From positions 1 through 14,708 of the forward strand of contig JBBKWG010000083.1 in the NCBI GenBank assembly GCA_037968835.1: DNA of 14,708 bases, written 5' to 3'. Positions 1-6,731 of this stretch are shown one piece after another. Positions within the stretch are counted from its first letter, which is position 1. Each line of letters opens with the position of its first letter. The notes under the pieces were generated by a model. That model worked only from the letters and a program-made list of their open reading frames with translations, made no database searches and was not told the DNA's origin. Source of the DNA: JBBKWG01 sp037968835. Its GTDB lineage: Bacteria; Pseudomonadota; Alphaproteobacteria; Rhodobacterales; Rhodobacteraceae. The translations under genes were made by a program, and so were the position numbers.

Positions 1-1268
1 TCGGGATCGAAGTAGAGCGAGGGGGAATCCAGAACCAGCGACAGCGGTGGGACAAGCGCAGCACCCAGACCGTTCGAGCGCAGGAATCCGTCTTCAACCC
101 GTAACGCGCCGTCCGGCCCGTCCGCCTTGCCCCAGACCAGAACCCGCCTTCCGTCTTTTTCCGCCTTCCTCATCGCACCGGAAAGCGTGCGCGCAAAGCG
201 CAGCGGCTTCTCCTGTCCAAACGCCGCTTTCAGATGCGGCCGCTTCCAGCCCCGCATTGAAAGGGCGACGTAGCCGTGACGATCCTCGCGCCAGGCCCGG
301 GCGCGCGCGGCGAGATCGGCAATCACATCCTCAACTTCGCAAAGGCTGTCGCGGCGCGGATCATACCAGACCGGATAGAGAATCATGGCGGCGGCAAAAA
401 GTTGCGCCCGCGTCAGCACTCGCTCGCGTCTTGGCGGCGCGTTCTGATCCATCGTCAGGCCCCAGCCTGAATAAAACGGCTGTCCGAAGACGCGGGGTTT
501 GTGGCCGGCAAATATCGCCTCGAACCCCAAGGTGGAGGAATGGGTGTAGACGCCGACCGCGCCTTCCAGCAGCGACCAGGGTGACACCGGATCGCGCAGG
601 ATCGTCACGCGGTCGATGCCTTCAACCTCGTCCAGCAGGCCCTTACGGGCACCTCCGGCGCTTTCGGGGTGTGATTTCACGATGATTTCGCACCCGGGGT
701 TCTCTTCCGCCGCAAATGTCAGCATCTCGCGGAAATCGCCACGTCCGGCACCCATCAGCGCCGCGTCGCCTTCGGTCTGGTCGATCACGACGACATAGCC
801 GGGGTCGGGGACGGCCAGACCGGGATCGTTGCAACTGTATTTTCCCAGATGCCAGTATTTCAACTGATCCAACGCGTCACGGGCACGGTTCAAAAGGGCG
901 GTGTCGTCCAGCGGATGCGTTGCCAGCAGCGTTTCGATGTCCGAGCGTGCCGAGCCGTCGAAATGCACACCCCTGGTATCCAGGCAAAGCCCAATCGGCT
1001 CCTCGCCTCGCACACGTCCGGGGTGGACCGAGCGCAGAAAGGCATCCTCGATCGTCAGGACCGGCGCGTCGGTCCAGCCGGCAACCGCGTCGCCGCGCCA
1101 AGATGTCGGTGATCTGCCCCAGACCCCGACCCAGTCGCCTTCGCCGGGCACGCCGATCGCGGTGTCCCAACCCGCCAGTTCCAGAATGCGACGGAGGCGT
1201 CCCTGAGTGAGGAAGCCTCCGTTGTAGACGCAGAGCCGCCGACGATCTTCGACAGCCCCTTCGTTCAA
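1..1268 (-). CDS. kpsC: KpsC-type capsule polysaccharide beta-Kdo transferase, N-terminal 422 residues (runs off the window)
   Basis: The minus-strand frame is open from a TTG at 1268 to the window edge, giving 422 residues with no stop. KpsC extends the poly-Kdo linker that joins capsule polysaccharide to its phospholipid anchor, on the cytoplasmic side of the inner membrane; this is family knowledge. Visible motifs in the first module are IEDAFLRS (about 73-80), IVKSHPE (196-202) and HSSTLGFEAIF (243-253), then the FGQPFYSGWG signature (261-270). A second module begins with VEDGFLRSNGLG (391-402), repeating the first one, as expected for the two-module KpsC. The start is inferred: TTG overlaps the TGA stop of the upstream export lipoprotein by four bases, which suggests coupled translation, but the ribosome-binding site is weak. 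The missing C-terminus holds the rest of the second module. Family assignment is firm; the exact start is less so. Confidence 0.9.
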   Translation of the reverse strand, partial: MNEGAVEDRRRLCVYNGGFLTQGRLRRILELAGWDTAIGVPGEGDWVGVWGRSPTSWRGDAVAGWTDAPVLTIEDAFLRSVHPGRVRGEEPIGLCLDTRGVHFDGSARSDIETLLATHPLDDTALLNRARDALDQLKYWHLGKYSCNDPGLAVPDPGYVVVIDQTEGDAALMGAGRGDFREMLTFAAEENPGCEIIVKSHPESAGGARKGLLDEVEGIDRVTILRDPVSPWSLLEGAVGVYTHSSTLGFEAIFAGHKPRVFGQPFYSGWGLTMDQNAPPRRERVLTRAQLFAAAMILYPVWYDPRRDSLCEVEDVIADLAARARAWREDRHGYVALSMRGWKRPHLKAAFGQEKPLRFARTLSGAMRKAEKDGRRVLVWGKADGPDGALRVEDGFLRSNGLGAALVPPLSLVLDSPSLYFDP

Positions 1269-2398
1269 TTGCTGGTCAGCCGCTCGATTGATGCTGCAGG
1301 TCCAAGGGGGGCGACGATAGCCGACAGAACCTTGTTGAACTGCGTATACGGCGCCTCGGTGACGTAGACCGTGTCGCCGTCGCGGATGGCGAAGTCACGG
1401 GCCTGGAACACGCCGTTGGTGCCGGTCAGGTCCAGCACATAGACGACACGTTGCGACCCGACCAGATCGCTTCTGTTGAGAAGCGGATTGGCGATTTCAG
1501 CGGGTTCGTTGCGGAACACGAAAATGCCGGTCGGGTCGGCGTAATTGGTCGAAAGACCGCCAACGCCCGCCAATGCCTCGATCGCCGAAATCGACTGGGT
1601 GTCGAAAGGCACTTTCAATTGCGCGCCGGTTGCACCCAACGCGGTGAAGAATCGCTTGTCTTCCTCGACCAGAATGCGGTCGCCGCCCCTAAGTGCGATG
1701 TCGAGCACAGGATTTTCGTAAAGGTCATCCAGCCAGATCGTGCCCTTGTGCTGCCCGCGAATGAGCGTGATCTGGGTGATTTCCGGTGGAAGTGTAATGC
1801 CGCCCGCACGCGCCAGCATGGCCGTCAGGTTCCGCGTCGGGCGTTCAATCGGATAAACGCCCTGTCCACCGATGCCGCCGATCAGCGAGACTGTCGCGCC
1901 ATCGCCCGCAAGCCTGCGCACTTCGACCTGTGGGTCGGGTGTCTGCGCTTCCAGCTTCTCGGTGATTATTCTGCGGATCGCCTCGGGTGTATTGCCCGAT
2001 GCCCGGATGCGACCGGCGTAGGGCACGAAGATGAATCCCGAGCCATCGACCTGGATTTCCTCCAGAGCGGCTGCATTTGCGCCCTCGGACGCCAAAAGGC
2101 CATCATCGACGTTTTCCCAGATCGTCAGCCCCAGCGTGTCGCCTGGCCGAATCGTGTCAGAGCCGAGTGTGCCGGCGTTTATCAGTTCCGGCGTGAAGCC
2201 GAGCGCTGGCACATACGACGTCAATTCGGTTACCCGGTCGTCAACTGAAACGATGAAAGCATCGCCGTTTTTCTGAACGGATCCTGAATAGATCTCGTTC
2301 TTTGTCGGGCCTGAGCGCGGTAATGCGCACCCGGCCAAAGCGCCTGCCAATACGGAAAGGGCGACGTACCGCGCCCAGCGGTTTCGTTGTGTTCTCAC
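1265..2398 (-). CDS. Wza/KpsD-type outer-membrane polysaccharide export lipoprotein
   Basis: This 377-residue protein would form the outer-membrane exit for capsule or exopolysaccharide. The N-terminus has basic residues, a hydrophobic stretch and a lipobox LAGC with Cys24 as the predicted lipidated residue. A polysaccharide-export (Poly_export) domain follows at about 82-165, including IRPGDTLGLTIWE and the VDGSGFIFVPYAGRI segment. Two SLBB-like modules follow (about 168-245 and 252-348), the second ending in AIRDGDTVYVTEAP. The C-terminal helix (351-374) would correspond to the membrane-spanning helix of Wza, and the length is close to Wza (about 380). An AGGAG ribosome-binding site lies 9 bases before the ATG. 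The gene sits 94 bases after kpsS, and its stop overlaps the kpsC start. The partners needed for a complete exporter (KpsE, KpsM, KpsT) are not in the window. KpsD and Wza cannot be separated from sequence reading alone. Confidence 0.9.
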   Translation of the reverse strand: MRTQRNRWARYVALSVLAGALAGCALPRSGPTKNEIYSGSVQKNGDAFIVSVDDRVTELTSYVPALGFTPELINAGTLGSDTIRPGDTLGLTIWENVDDGLLASEGANAAALEEIQVDGSGFIFVPYAGRIRASGNTPEAIRRIITEKLEAQTPDPQVEVRRLAGDGATVSLIGGIGGQGVYPIERPTRNLTAMLARAGGITLPPEITQITLIRGQHKGTIWLDDLYENPVLDIALRGGDRILVEEDKRFFTALGATGAQLKVPFDTQSISAIEALAGVGGLSTNYADPTGIFVFRNEPAEIANPLLNRSDLVGSQRVVYVLDLTGTNGVFQARDFAIRDGDTVYVTEAPYTQFNKVLSAIVAPLGPAASIERLTSN

Positions 2399-2448
2399 TG
2401 CCCGGTCTCCTCGACCTTCTTATGCCTGCCTCGGCTGTTTTGCAGAAA

Positions 2449-2462
2449 GCCTAGCCGTATAG
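2449..2462 (-). promoter_or_regulatory. Candidate promoter element upstream of the export lipoprotein gene
   Basis: On the minus strand this stretch reads CTATACGGCTAGGC, about 51-64 bases before the lipoprotein ATG and inside the 94-base gap after kpsS. It holds a -10-like TATACG and a CTAGGC box of the kind seen before three other genes here. No convincing -35 hexamer is visible. It could allow separate transcription of the last two capsule genes, but kpsS read-through is equally possible. Confidence 0.25.
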
Positions 2463-2492
2463 TTCGCGAAATTCCAGTTTATCGCTGCGGAC

Positions 2493-3791
2493 TTACGTGA
2501 CGAGCCGAATGTGTTGCGGGCTGGTCGCATCGAGAGGACGGATCACATCGTAGGGACCGTTCGGGTCAAGCATCAGATCGGGAAGCTGTCGTACCAGTTT
2601 TCGACGGCCTCGGAGAGAGTAGAATCCGCCCGCGATCTGCGATGTCGCCAGAAGAAACGCGCGGTAGGTCCGATATGCCTCGATATTTGGCAGGCGGGGT
2701 TGGGCGAAGAACTCGGCAATCGGTTGATCGGAGACAAATTCGGGACGATCATACACCGCGTCACCGAAAGCCTTAACCGGCAATCCCCGCCAAAGCGCCT
2801 GTTCGGCAGAGGTGGAATTGACGGTAACGGCGCTGCGCGCGGTATCCAGAAGATGCGCGATCTTTCCGCCCGAGATATAATGCACGCGACCGTCCAGCCC
2901 GTGCCAGACACTCAGCGCGCGAATCAACGGGCGCAAGGGTTCGCGTCCGTCTTCCAGCGGATGCGCCTTGACGACCAAGTGGTGATGCTTGGGCGCGCCC
3001 GCGGAAAATCCACGGAACACCACGTCCAGAAAGGTTTTCTGATCGGGAAACCCCGAGTGGTCGAGGAAATTGGCGTCGTGCGCCAGTTGAAGCAGCACCA
3101 GATGATAGGGAAATCCACCGTGGCGCACCGTTCGCGTAGTCAGCGATCGCAGGATTCTGCGGCCCGGAGAACTCAGAAATTGCTTGAGGTGCAGGCCGAA
3201 TTCGCGTCCCGGACCCGGCGTGCGATGCGGCCTGAACGCCGGAAACCTGCGCTGACCCGCCAGCAATGCCGCGTGATAGGCGGCTCCCCAGAACATATGC
3301 TCGCGCATGTCACCCCAGCGATCGGGTGCCTCGTGCAGTTGCGTTGTTCCGCTCGTCAGCACCGATTTCATCTCGGCGAGCGAAATCCCGGTCACCGGCG
3401 AATCGGCATTTGCGCCGTCCCGCTCGTAGGTAATCCAATAGGGCCTCAGGTAGCCTTCCTCGAAAACGTGGAAAGTCTGTCCGAGGTCCTGCGCCACTGA
3501 TCGCGCGACTTTGTGTATCGGGCGGCTCGACCCGTAGCAGACCAGATCGGTAATCGCGTGCGTTTCCACCATGTCGCGAAGCGCGGAATCCCATTCGAAT
3601 GGTGCGCCCAAGTAGCGGATGAAGCCCGGTTCGCGACGCCCAAAGAGCGCATCGCCACCGTTGAAGCCGACACGGTAAACCTCGGCGCCAGCATATCGGA
3701 GCGCGCGCGCGAGACCCGCATAGAAAGGTCCGTGCGGTCCTTGCAGGAACAAAAAGCGCTTGCTCGCTGATTTTAGAATTACCCCGGTCAT
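2493..3791 (-). CDS. kpsS: KpsS-type capsule polysaccharide export protein (beta-Kdo transferase)
   Basis: KpsS adds the first Kdo residue to the phospholipid acceptor, starting the poly-Kdo linker that KpsC extends; this is known for the family. The 432-residue product carries FLFLQGPHGPF (13-23) near its N-terminus, then HVFEEGYLRPYWIT (108-121), VVKAHPLEDGR (273-283) and VNSTSAEQALWRGLPV (324-339), all typical of KpsS-like capsule proteins. The open frame continues upstream to 3971, but those 60 extra codons would run antisense into the ribE coding region and do not look like protein, so I chose the ATG at 3791. An ATG four codons earlier (3803) is an alternative; neither has a strong ribosome-binding site. 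The gene is divergent from ribE across about 100 bases and heads the kpsS / lipoprotein / kpsC block. Family assignment is strong. Confidence 0.9.
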   Translation of the reverse strand: MTGVILKSASKRFLFLQGPHGPFYAGLARALRYAGAEVYRVGFNGGDALFGRREPGFIRYLGAPFEWDSALRDMVETHAITDLVCYGSSRPIHKVARSVAQDLGQTFHVFEEGYLRPYWITYERDGANADSPVTGISLAEMKSVLTSGTTQLHEAPDRWGDMREHMFWGAAYHAALLAGQRRFPAFRPHRTPGPGREFGLHLKQFLSSPGRRILRSLTTRTVRHGGFPYHLVLLQLAHDANFLDHSGFPDQKTFLDVVFRGFSAGAPKHHHLVVKAHPLEDGREPLRPLIRALSVWHGLDGRVHYISGGKIAHLLDTARSAVTVNSTSAEQALWRGLPVKAFGDAVYDRPEFVSDQPIAEFFAQPRLPNIEAYRTYRAFLLATSQIAGGFYSLRGRRKLVRQLPDLMLDPNGPYDVIRPLDATSPQHIRLVT

Positions 3792-3836
3792 CCGATCGCA
3801 CATACCGCCGGGGTCGCGCGCTGTCACCTGCATTGC

Positions 3837-3863
3837 TTGCGAATTGCCGCGATCGGGTCTAGG
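3837..3863 (+). promoter_or_regulatory. Candidate ribE promoter
   Basis: Upstream of ribE, TTGCGA (3837-3842) is followed after 15 bases by TCTAGG (3858-3863), about 30 bases before the ATG. The -35 resemblance is fair, but the spacer is short and the -10 is poor by E. coli standards. No FMN riboswitch core is recognisable between kpsS and ribE. It is proposed from position and from the CTAG box shared with other gaps. Confidence 0.3.
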
Positions 3864-3891
3864 CCGAAACCGGAAAAACCGGAGGCAGCGG

Positions 3892-4488
3892 ATGTTTACT
3901 GGCATTGTCACCGACATGGGCGAGATCCTGTCGTTGCGGCAAGAGGGCGATCTGAACGCCCGGATCGGCACTTCCTACGATATCGACAGGATTGATATCG
4001 GCGCATCCATTGCCTGCGATGGTGTCTGTTTGACGGTCGTGGCATTGGGGCATGACCCGAAGAACTGGTTCGACGTGCAGATCTCGGCAGAGACCGTGTC
4101 GAAAACCAACCTCGACACCTGGGCCGTCGGGCGCCGCGTCAACCTGGAACGCGCCCTGAAGGTCGGCGACGAACTTGGCGGACACATCGTTTCGGGTCAC
4201 GTTGACGGTGTCGCGGTGGTTACCGATGTGCGCGACGAGGGTGACAGCACACGGGTGACACTGAAGGCGCCCACGGGGCTGGCGCGGTTCATCGCCTCGA
4301 AAGGATCGGTTTCGCTGAACGGAACATCGCTGACGGTGAACGAGGTCGAGGGCGATACCTTTGGCATCAATTTCATTCCGCACACCAAAGCCGTGACGAC
4401 GTGGGGACGGGTTGCGGTCGGTGACAACGTGAACCTCGAAATCGACACGCTGGCGCGGTACGTCGCGCGTCTGGCCGAGTACAAATAG
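3892..4488 (+). CDS. ribE: Riboflavin synthase (alpha subunit type)
   Basis: This enzyme dismutates two 6,7-dimethyl-8-ribityllumazine molecules to riboflavin and 5-amino-6-ribitylaminouracil, the last step of riboflavin synthesis, in the cytoplasm. The 198-residue protein shows the two-barrel internal duplication of the family. The first half has MFTGIV (1-6), CDGVCLTVV (42-50) and GGHIVSGHVDG (96-106). The second half has KGSVSLNGTSLTVN (137-150), the HTK at 164-166 and NLEIDTLARY (181-190). The start at 3892 gives the canonical MFTGIV N-terminus and has GGAGG six bases upstream. The frame is open further upstream, but that extension overlaps the divergent kpsS. The natural partner genes ribBX and ribH lie downstream, separated from it by an unrelated secreted-protein gene. 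The symbol ribE follows E. coli-style naming; some alphaproteobacterial annotations call it ribC. Confidence 0.97.
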   Translation: MFTGIVTDMGEILSLRQEGDLNARIGTSYDIDRIDIGASIACDGVCLTVVALGHDPKNWFDVQISAETVSKTNLDTWAVGRRVNLERALKVGDELGGHIVSGHVDGVAVVTDVRDEGDSTRVTLKAPTGLARFIASKGSVSLNGTSLTVNEVEGDTFGINFIPHTKAVTTWGRVAVGDNVNLEIDTLARYVARLAEYK

Positions 4489-4518
4489 CCGCCCCGGCAC
4501 GATCACCAACCCATCTGA

Positions 4519-4557
4519 CTAGAGCGCAAACCACTTCCGGCAAGTGCGAACCGGTTC
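4519..4557. repeat. Hairpin plus perfect palindrome in the ribE-spondin gap (possible short interspersed repeat)
   Basis: Starting at a CTAGAGC box (4519), the gap holds CACTT/AAGTG arms (4532-4536 and 4542-4546) around a CCGGC loop, then the perfect 10-base palindrome GAACCGGTTC (4548-4557). There is no T-run, so it is a poor intrinsic terminator for ribE. The order CTAGAGC, AAGTG, ACCGGTT is reminiscent of short palindromic intergenic repeats common in alphaproteobacteria, but no second copy occurs in this window. An operator site is another possibility. Confidence 0.3.
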
Positions 4558-4597
4558 ACAGTTTAATCACGCGTTCCAATCGACTTCGTGAGCGTTG

Positions 4598-4629
4598 TTG
4601 ATCCCAGTCCGTCAGCGAAACGGTCTAGC
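4598..4629 (+). promoter_or_regulatory. Candidate promoter of the spondin-domain gene
   Basis: TTGATC (4598-4603) is followed after 20 bases by TCTAGC (4624-4629), 48 bases before the ATG. The spacer is longer than ideal, so the call rests mainly on the CTAG box and on the 189-base gap after ribE that would be needed for an independent transcript. Confidence 0.25.
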
Positions 4630-4677
4630 CTTCCCAACGCCGAAGTCCTTCGGCCAGAAACTATAGGGGAGATCAGA

Positions 4678-5469
4678 ATGCGTTCGATATTTTTAGCGTT
4701 TCGACCGCTTGCCGCCTCAGTGGCGCTTGCGGTTACGGCCGGTGCGGCCACAGCGGCAGGTGTGACGGTCAGCATTACCAACGAACAACCGCCGGAAGGG
4801 GTGTTTCTGACGCCGCTTCTGTCGATTTTCCATGACGGCAGTTACGACACGTTTTCGCCGGGCGGAATGGCGACGCTTGGCTTGGAAAACATGGCGGAAG
4901 AAGGCGCACCGCCCGCTGCAATCGCCGAAGTTGCCGCCGCAAATCCGGCATTCGTCACCGGTGTGCTGACGTCACCCGGCGGGTTCGCGGACGCTCCTGT
5001 CATCGACCCCGGCGAAACCACGCGCCTGACTTTCAACCTCGATCCGACGACGAACAGATACTTTTCGTATCTGTCGATGGTCATCCCATCCAACGATCTG
5101 TTCATCGGCAACGAGAACCCGACGGCATTCGAGATTTTCGATTCCGCCGGTCTTTTCAAAAGCCTCGGCCCGATCCAGATCTACACGACCGACGTCTGGG
5201 ATGCCGGGACCGAGGTAAACAACAACCTCGGCGCGGCATTCAACGCGGCCGGGGGCACTGCCACCGACACGACGGACCCGATCTCGCAGATTGGAAGCAT
5301 TTTCTATCTGACCGGGCAACAGACCGCTGCCGAAACGATACTTTCACTTCCTGAAGGCAGCCGCCTGCTGGCAACGATCGAAGTGACGCAAGTCCCGGTT
5401 CCCGCAGCCCTGCCGCTTCTGCTCATGGCGCTGGGTGGCCTTGGCGTGATGCGTCGTCGCCAAGTCTGA
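4678..5469 (+). CDS. Secreted spondin-domain protein with VPxPA-type C-terminal sorting tail
   Basis: This 263-residue protein starts with a signal peptide (1-27: MRS then a hydrophobic core, cleavage probably near ATAAG). Residues about 29-190 resemble the bacterial Spondin_N domain: FLTPLLSIFHDGSYDTF (43-59), YFSYLSMVIPSNDLFIGN (128-145) and DAGTEVNNN (175-183) are the recognisable blocks. The C-terminus has VPVPA (239-243), a hydrophobic segment (about 243-258) and a basic RRR tail, the tripartite pattern of PEP-CTERM/VPLPA-CTERM proteins. Such proteins are cut and sorted by exosortases and are usually linked to exopolysaccharide producers. There are no cysteines. The start at 4678 has AGGGGAG just upstream and gives a clean signal peptide; an upstream in-frame ATG at 4588 would spoil it. 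The gene lies between ribE and ribBX but shares no function with them; it is flanked by a 189-base gap and a strong hairpin. The biological role is unknown. Confidence 0.85.
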   Translation: MRSIFLAFRPLAASVALAVTAGAATAAGVTVSITNEQPPEGVFLTPLLSIFHDGSYDTFSPGGMATLGLENMAEEGAPPAAIAEVAAANPAFVTGVLTSPGGFADAPVIDPGETTRLTFNLDPTTNRYFSYLSMVIPSNDLFIGNENPTAFEIFDSAGLFKSLGPIQIYTTDVWDAGTEVNNNLGAAFNAAGGTATDTTDPISQIGSIFYLTGQQTAAETILSLPEGSRLLATIEVTQVPVPAALPLLLMALGGLGVMRRRQV

Positions 5470-5481
5470 CAAGTTAACGAA

Positions 5482-5514
5482 TTTCGACCGGGATTAGTGC
5501 GTTCCCGGTCGAAA
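5482..5514 (+). terminator. 12-bp perfect hairpin after the spondin-domain gene
   Basis: Thirteen bases after the stop codon, TTTCGACCGGGA (5482-5493) and TCCCGGTCGAAA (5503-5514) form a perfect 12-bp stem with a 9-base loop. A short T-run (5524-5527) follows at some distance rather than immediately, so it may act as a terminator or as a transcript-end stabiliser. It lies just before ribBX and would insulate it from the upstream gene. Confidence 0.65.
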
Positions 5515-5606
5515 CCAACGTCGTTTTGCCTCACGTTCCGTCTGGCCTTCGTCTTCGCCTTGGTCTATCCCGCGACCCCAAGCGATTGAACCCGGACCCA
5601 GATGCC

Positions 5607-6731
5607 ATGACCTTCGAAAAGCCAGGACCCGTTGAAGAAAACTGGCGCGATGCCGTTTCCTCGATCGAGGAAGTCATCGAGGATGCCCGCAATGGTCGCA
5701 TGTTCATTCTTGTCGATCACGAAGATCGCGAGAACGAAGGCGATCTGGTGATCCCGGCGCAGATGGCGACGCCCGAGGCGATCAACTTCATGGCGATGCA
5801 CGGTCGCGGCCTGATCTGCCTGTCGCTGCCGGGCGAACGGGTCGACGCGCTCGGGCTGCCGCTGATGGCGTCCTACAATTCGTCGCGCCACGAAACCGCG
5901 TTCACCATCTCCATCGAAGCGCGCGAAGGCGTGACCACCGGCATATCCGCCCACGACCGCGCCCGCACCATCGCGGTGGCAATCGACAGCGGCAAGACTG
6001 CAACTGACATCGCCACGCCCGGTCACATCTTCCCGCTGCGCGCCCGCGACGGCGGCGTTCTGGTCCGTGCAGGGCATACCGAAGCCGCGGTCGATGTGGC
6101 GCGTCTGGCGGGGCTCAATCCCTCGGGCGTCATCTGCGAGATCATGAACGAGGACGGCACCATGAGCCGTCTGCCCGATCTGGTTGCCTTCGCGCAGCTT
6201 CACAACCTCAAGATCGGCACCATCAGCGACCTGATTGCCTATCGTCGGCGCCACGACAATCTTGTTGCCGTTACCCAGGAACGCATGGTCACATCCGAAT
6301 TCGGCGGTGAATGGATGCTGCGTGTCTATTCGGACAAGGCCCACGGCGATGAACATATCGCGCTGGTCAAGGGCGACATCTCCGGCGACGATCCGTGCCT
6401 CGTGCGGATGCACGCACTCGACCCGATGCTCGATGTGGTCGGTCTGGGCGGCAATGGCCGCGCGGCAGAGTTCGGTGATGCCATGGAACTTATCGCCGCC
6501 GAGGGACGCGGCGCGCTGGTGCTTTTGCGCGACACGACAATGAAGCTGGTCACCGGCGACGCGGTGTCGCCGCAGACACTTCGCCAATACGGTCTCGGTG
6601 CGCAGATCCTGTCGTCGCTCGGCCTTTCCAAGCTGATCCTGCTGACGAATTCGCCCAAGCCCAAGGTCGTCGGACTGGAAGCATATGGCCTTGAAATCGT
6701 CGGAACCCGCAAGATTTCGGAGATCGGATGA
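5607..6731 (+). CDS. ribB: 3,4-dihydroxy-2-butanone 4-phosphate synthase with degenerate GTP cyclohydrolase II domain (RibBX type)
   Basis: The N-terminal half (about residues 13-215) makes 3,4-dihydroxy-2-butanone 4-phosphate from ribulose 5-phosphate, the four-carbon donor for lumazine synthase. Its motifs are intact: VDHEDRENEGDL (37-48), HGRGLIC (65-71), TGISAHDRA (111-119), GHTEAAVDVARLAGL (156-170) and ICEIMNEDGTM (177-187). The C-terminal half (about 226-374) aligns by position with GTP cyclohydrolase II, but it lacks the zinc-binding GSxxCDCG region: there is a single cysteine (Cys264), and the segment around 268-300 is divergent. It should therefore not open GTP. This matches the RibBX variant known in Proteobacteria. 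The 374-residue start at 5607 removes 27 upstream codons of non-conserved sequence; its ribosome-binding site is weak. Its stop overlaps the ribH start (ATGA). A separate ribA must exist elsewhere if the pathway is complete. Confidence 0.93.
   Translation: MTFEKPGPVEENWRDAVSSIEEVIEDARNGRMFILVDHEDRENEGDLVIPAQMATPEAINFMAMHGRGLICLSLPGERVDALGLPLMASYNSSRHETAFTISIEAREGVTTGISAHDRARTIAVAIDSGKTATDIATPGHIFPLRARDGGVLVRAGHTEAAVDVARLAGLNPSGVICEIMNEDGTMSRLPDLVAFAQLHNLKIGTISDLIAYRRRHDNLVAVTQERMVTSEFGGEWMLRVYSDKAHGDEHIALVKGDISGDDPCLVRMHALDPMLDVVGLGGNGRAAEFGDAMELIAAEGRGALVLLRDTTMKLVTGDAVSPQTLRQYGLGAQILSSLGLSKLILLTNSPKPKVVGLEAYGLEIVGTRKISEIG

Noticed and set aside
47..1210. Several plus-strand open frames at the left edge (47-685, 716-1210)
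   Set aside because: The minus-strand frame through this region encodes a continuous KpsC with both signature modules; the plus frames are Arg/Pro-rich shadows.
2511..3500. Plus-strand open frame of 329 codons opposite kpsS
   Set aside because: It is antisense to KpsS, whose conserved motifs run through the whole stretch, and it has no recognisable protein features.
3792..3891. FMN riboswitch upstream of ribE
   Set aside because: No AGGGGC-type core or multi-stem arrangement is visible; the gap is only 100 bases and is shared with the kpsS start region. The leader of ribBX (5515-5606) also shows none.
3792..3971. 60-codon upstream extension of kpsS
   Set aside because: It would run antisense into ribE past its canonical MFTGIV start, and the extension is Arg/Pro-rich with no conserved look.
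5565..6587. Minus-strand open frame of 340 codons opposite ribBX
   Set aside because: It is His/Arg/Asp-rich shadow coding opposite a gene with intact DHBP synthase motifs.
6282..6728. Degenerate ribA half read as a pseudogene
   Set aside because: The frame is intact to a normal C-terminus, the fold-level motifs persist, and the layout matches the known RibBX variant, so it is better seen as a retained non-catalytic domain.
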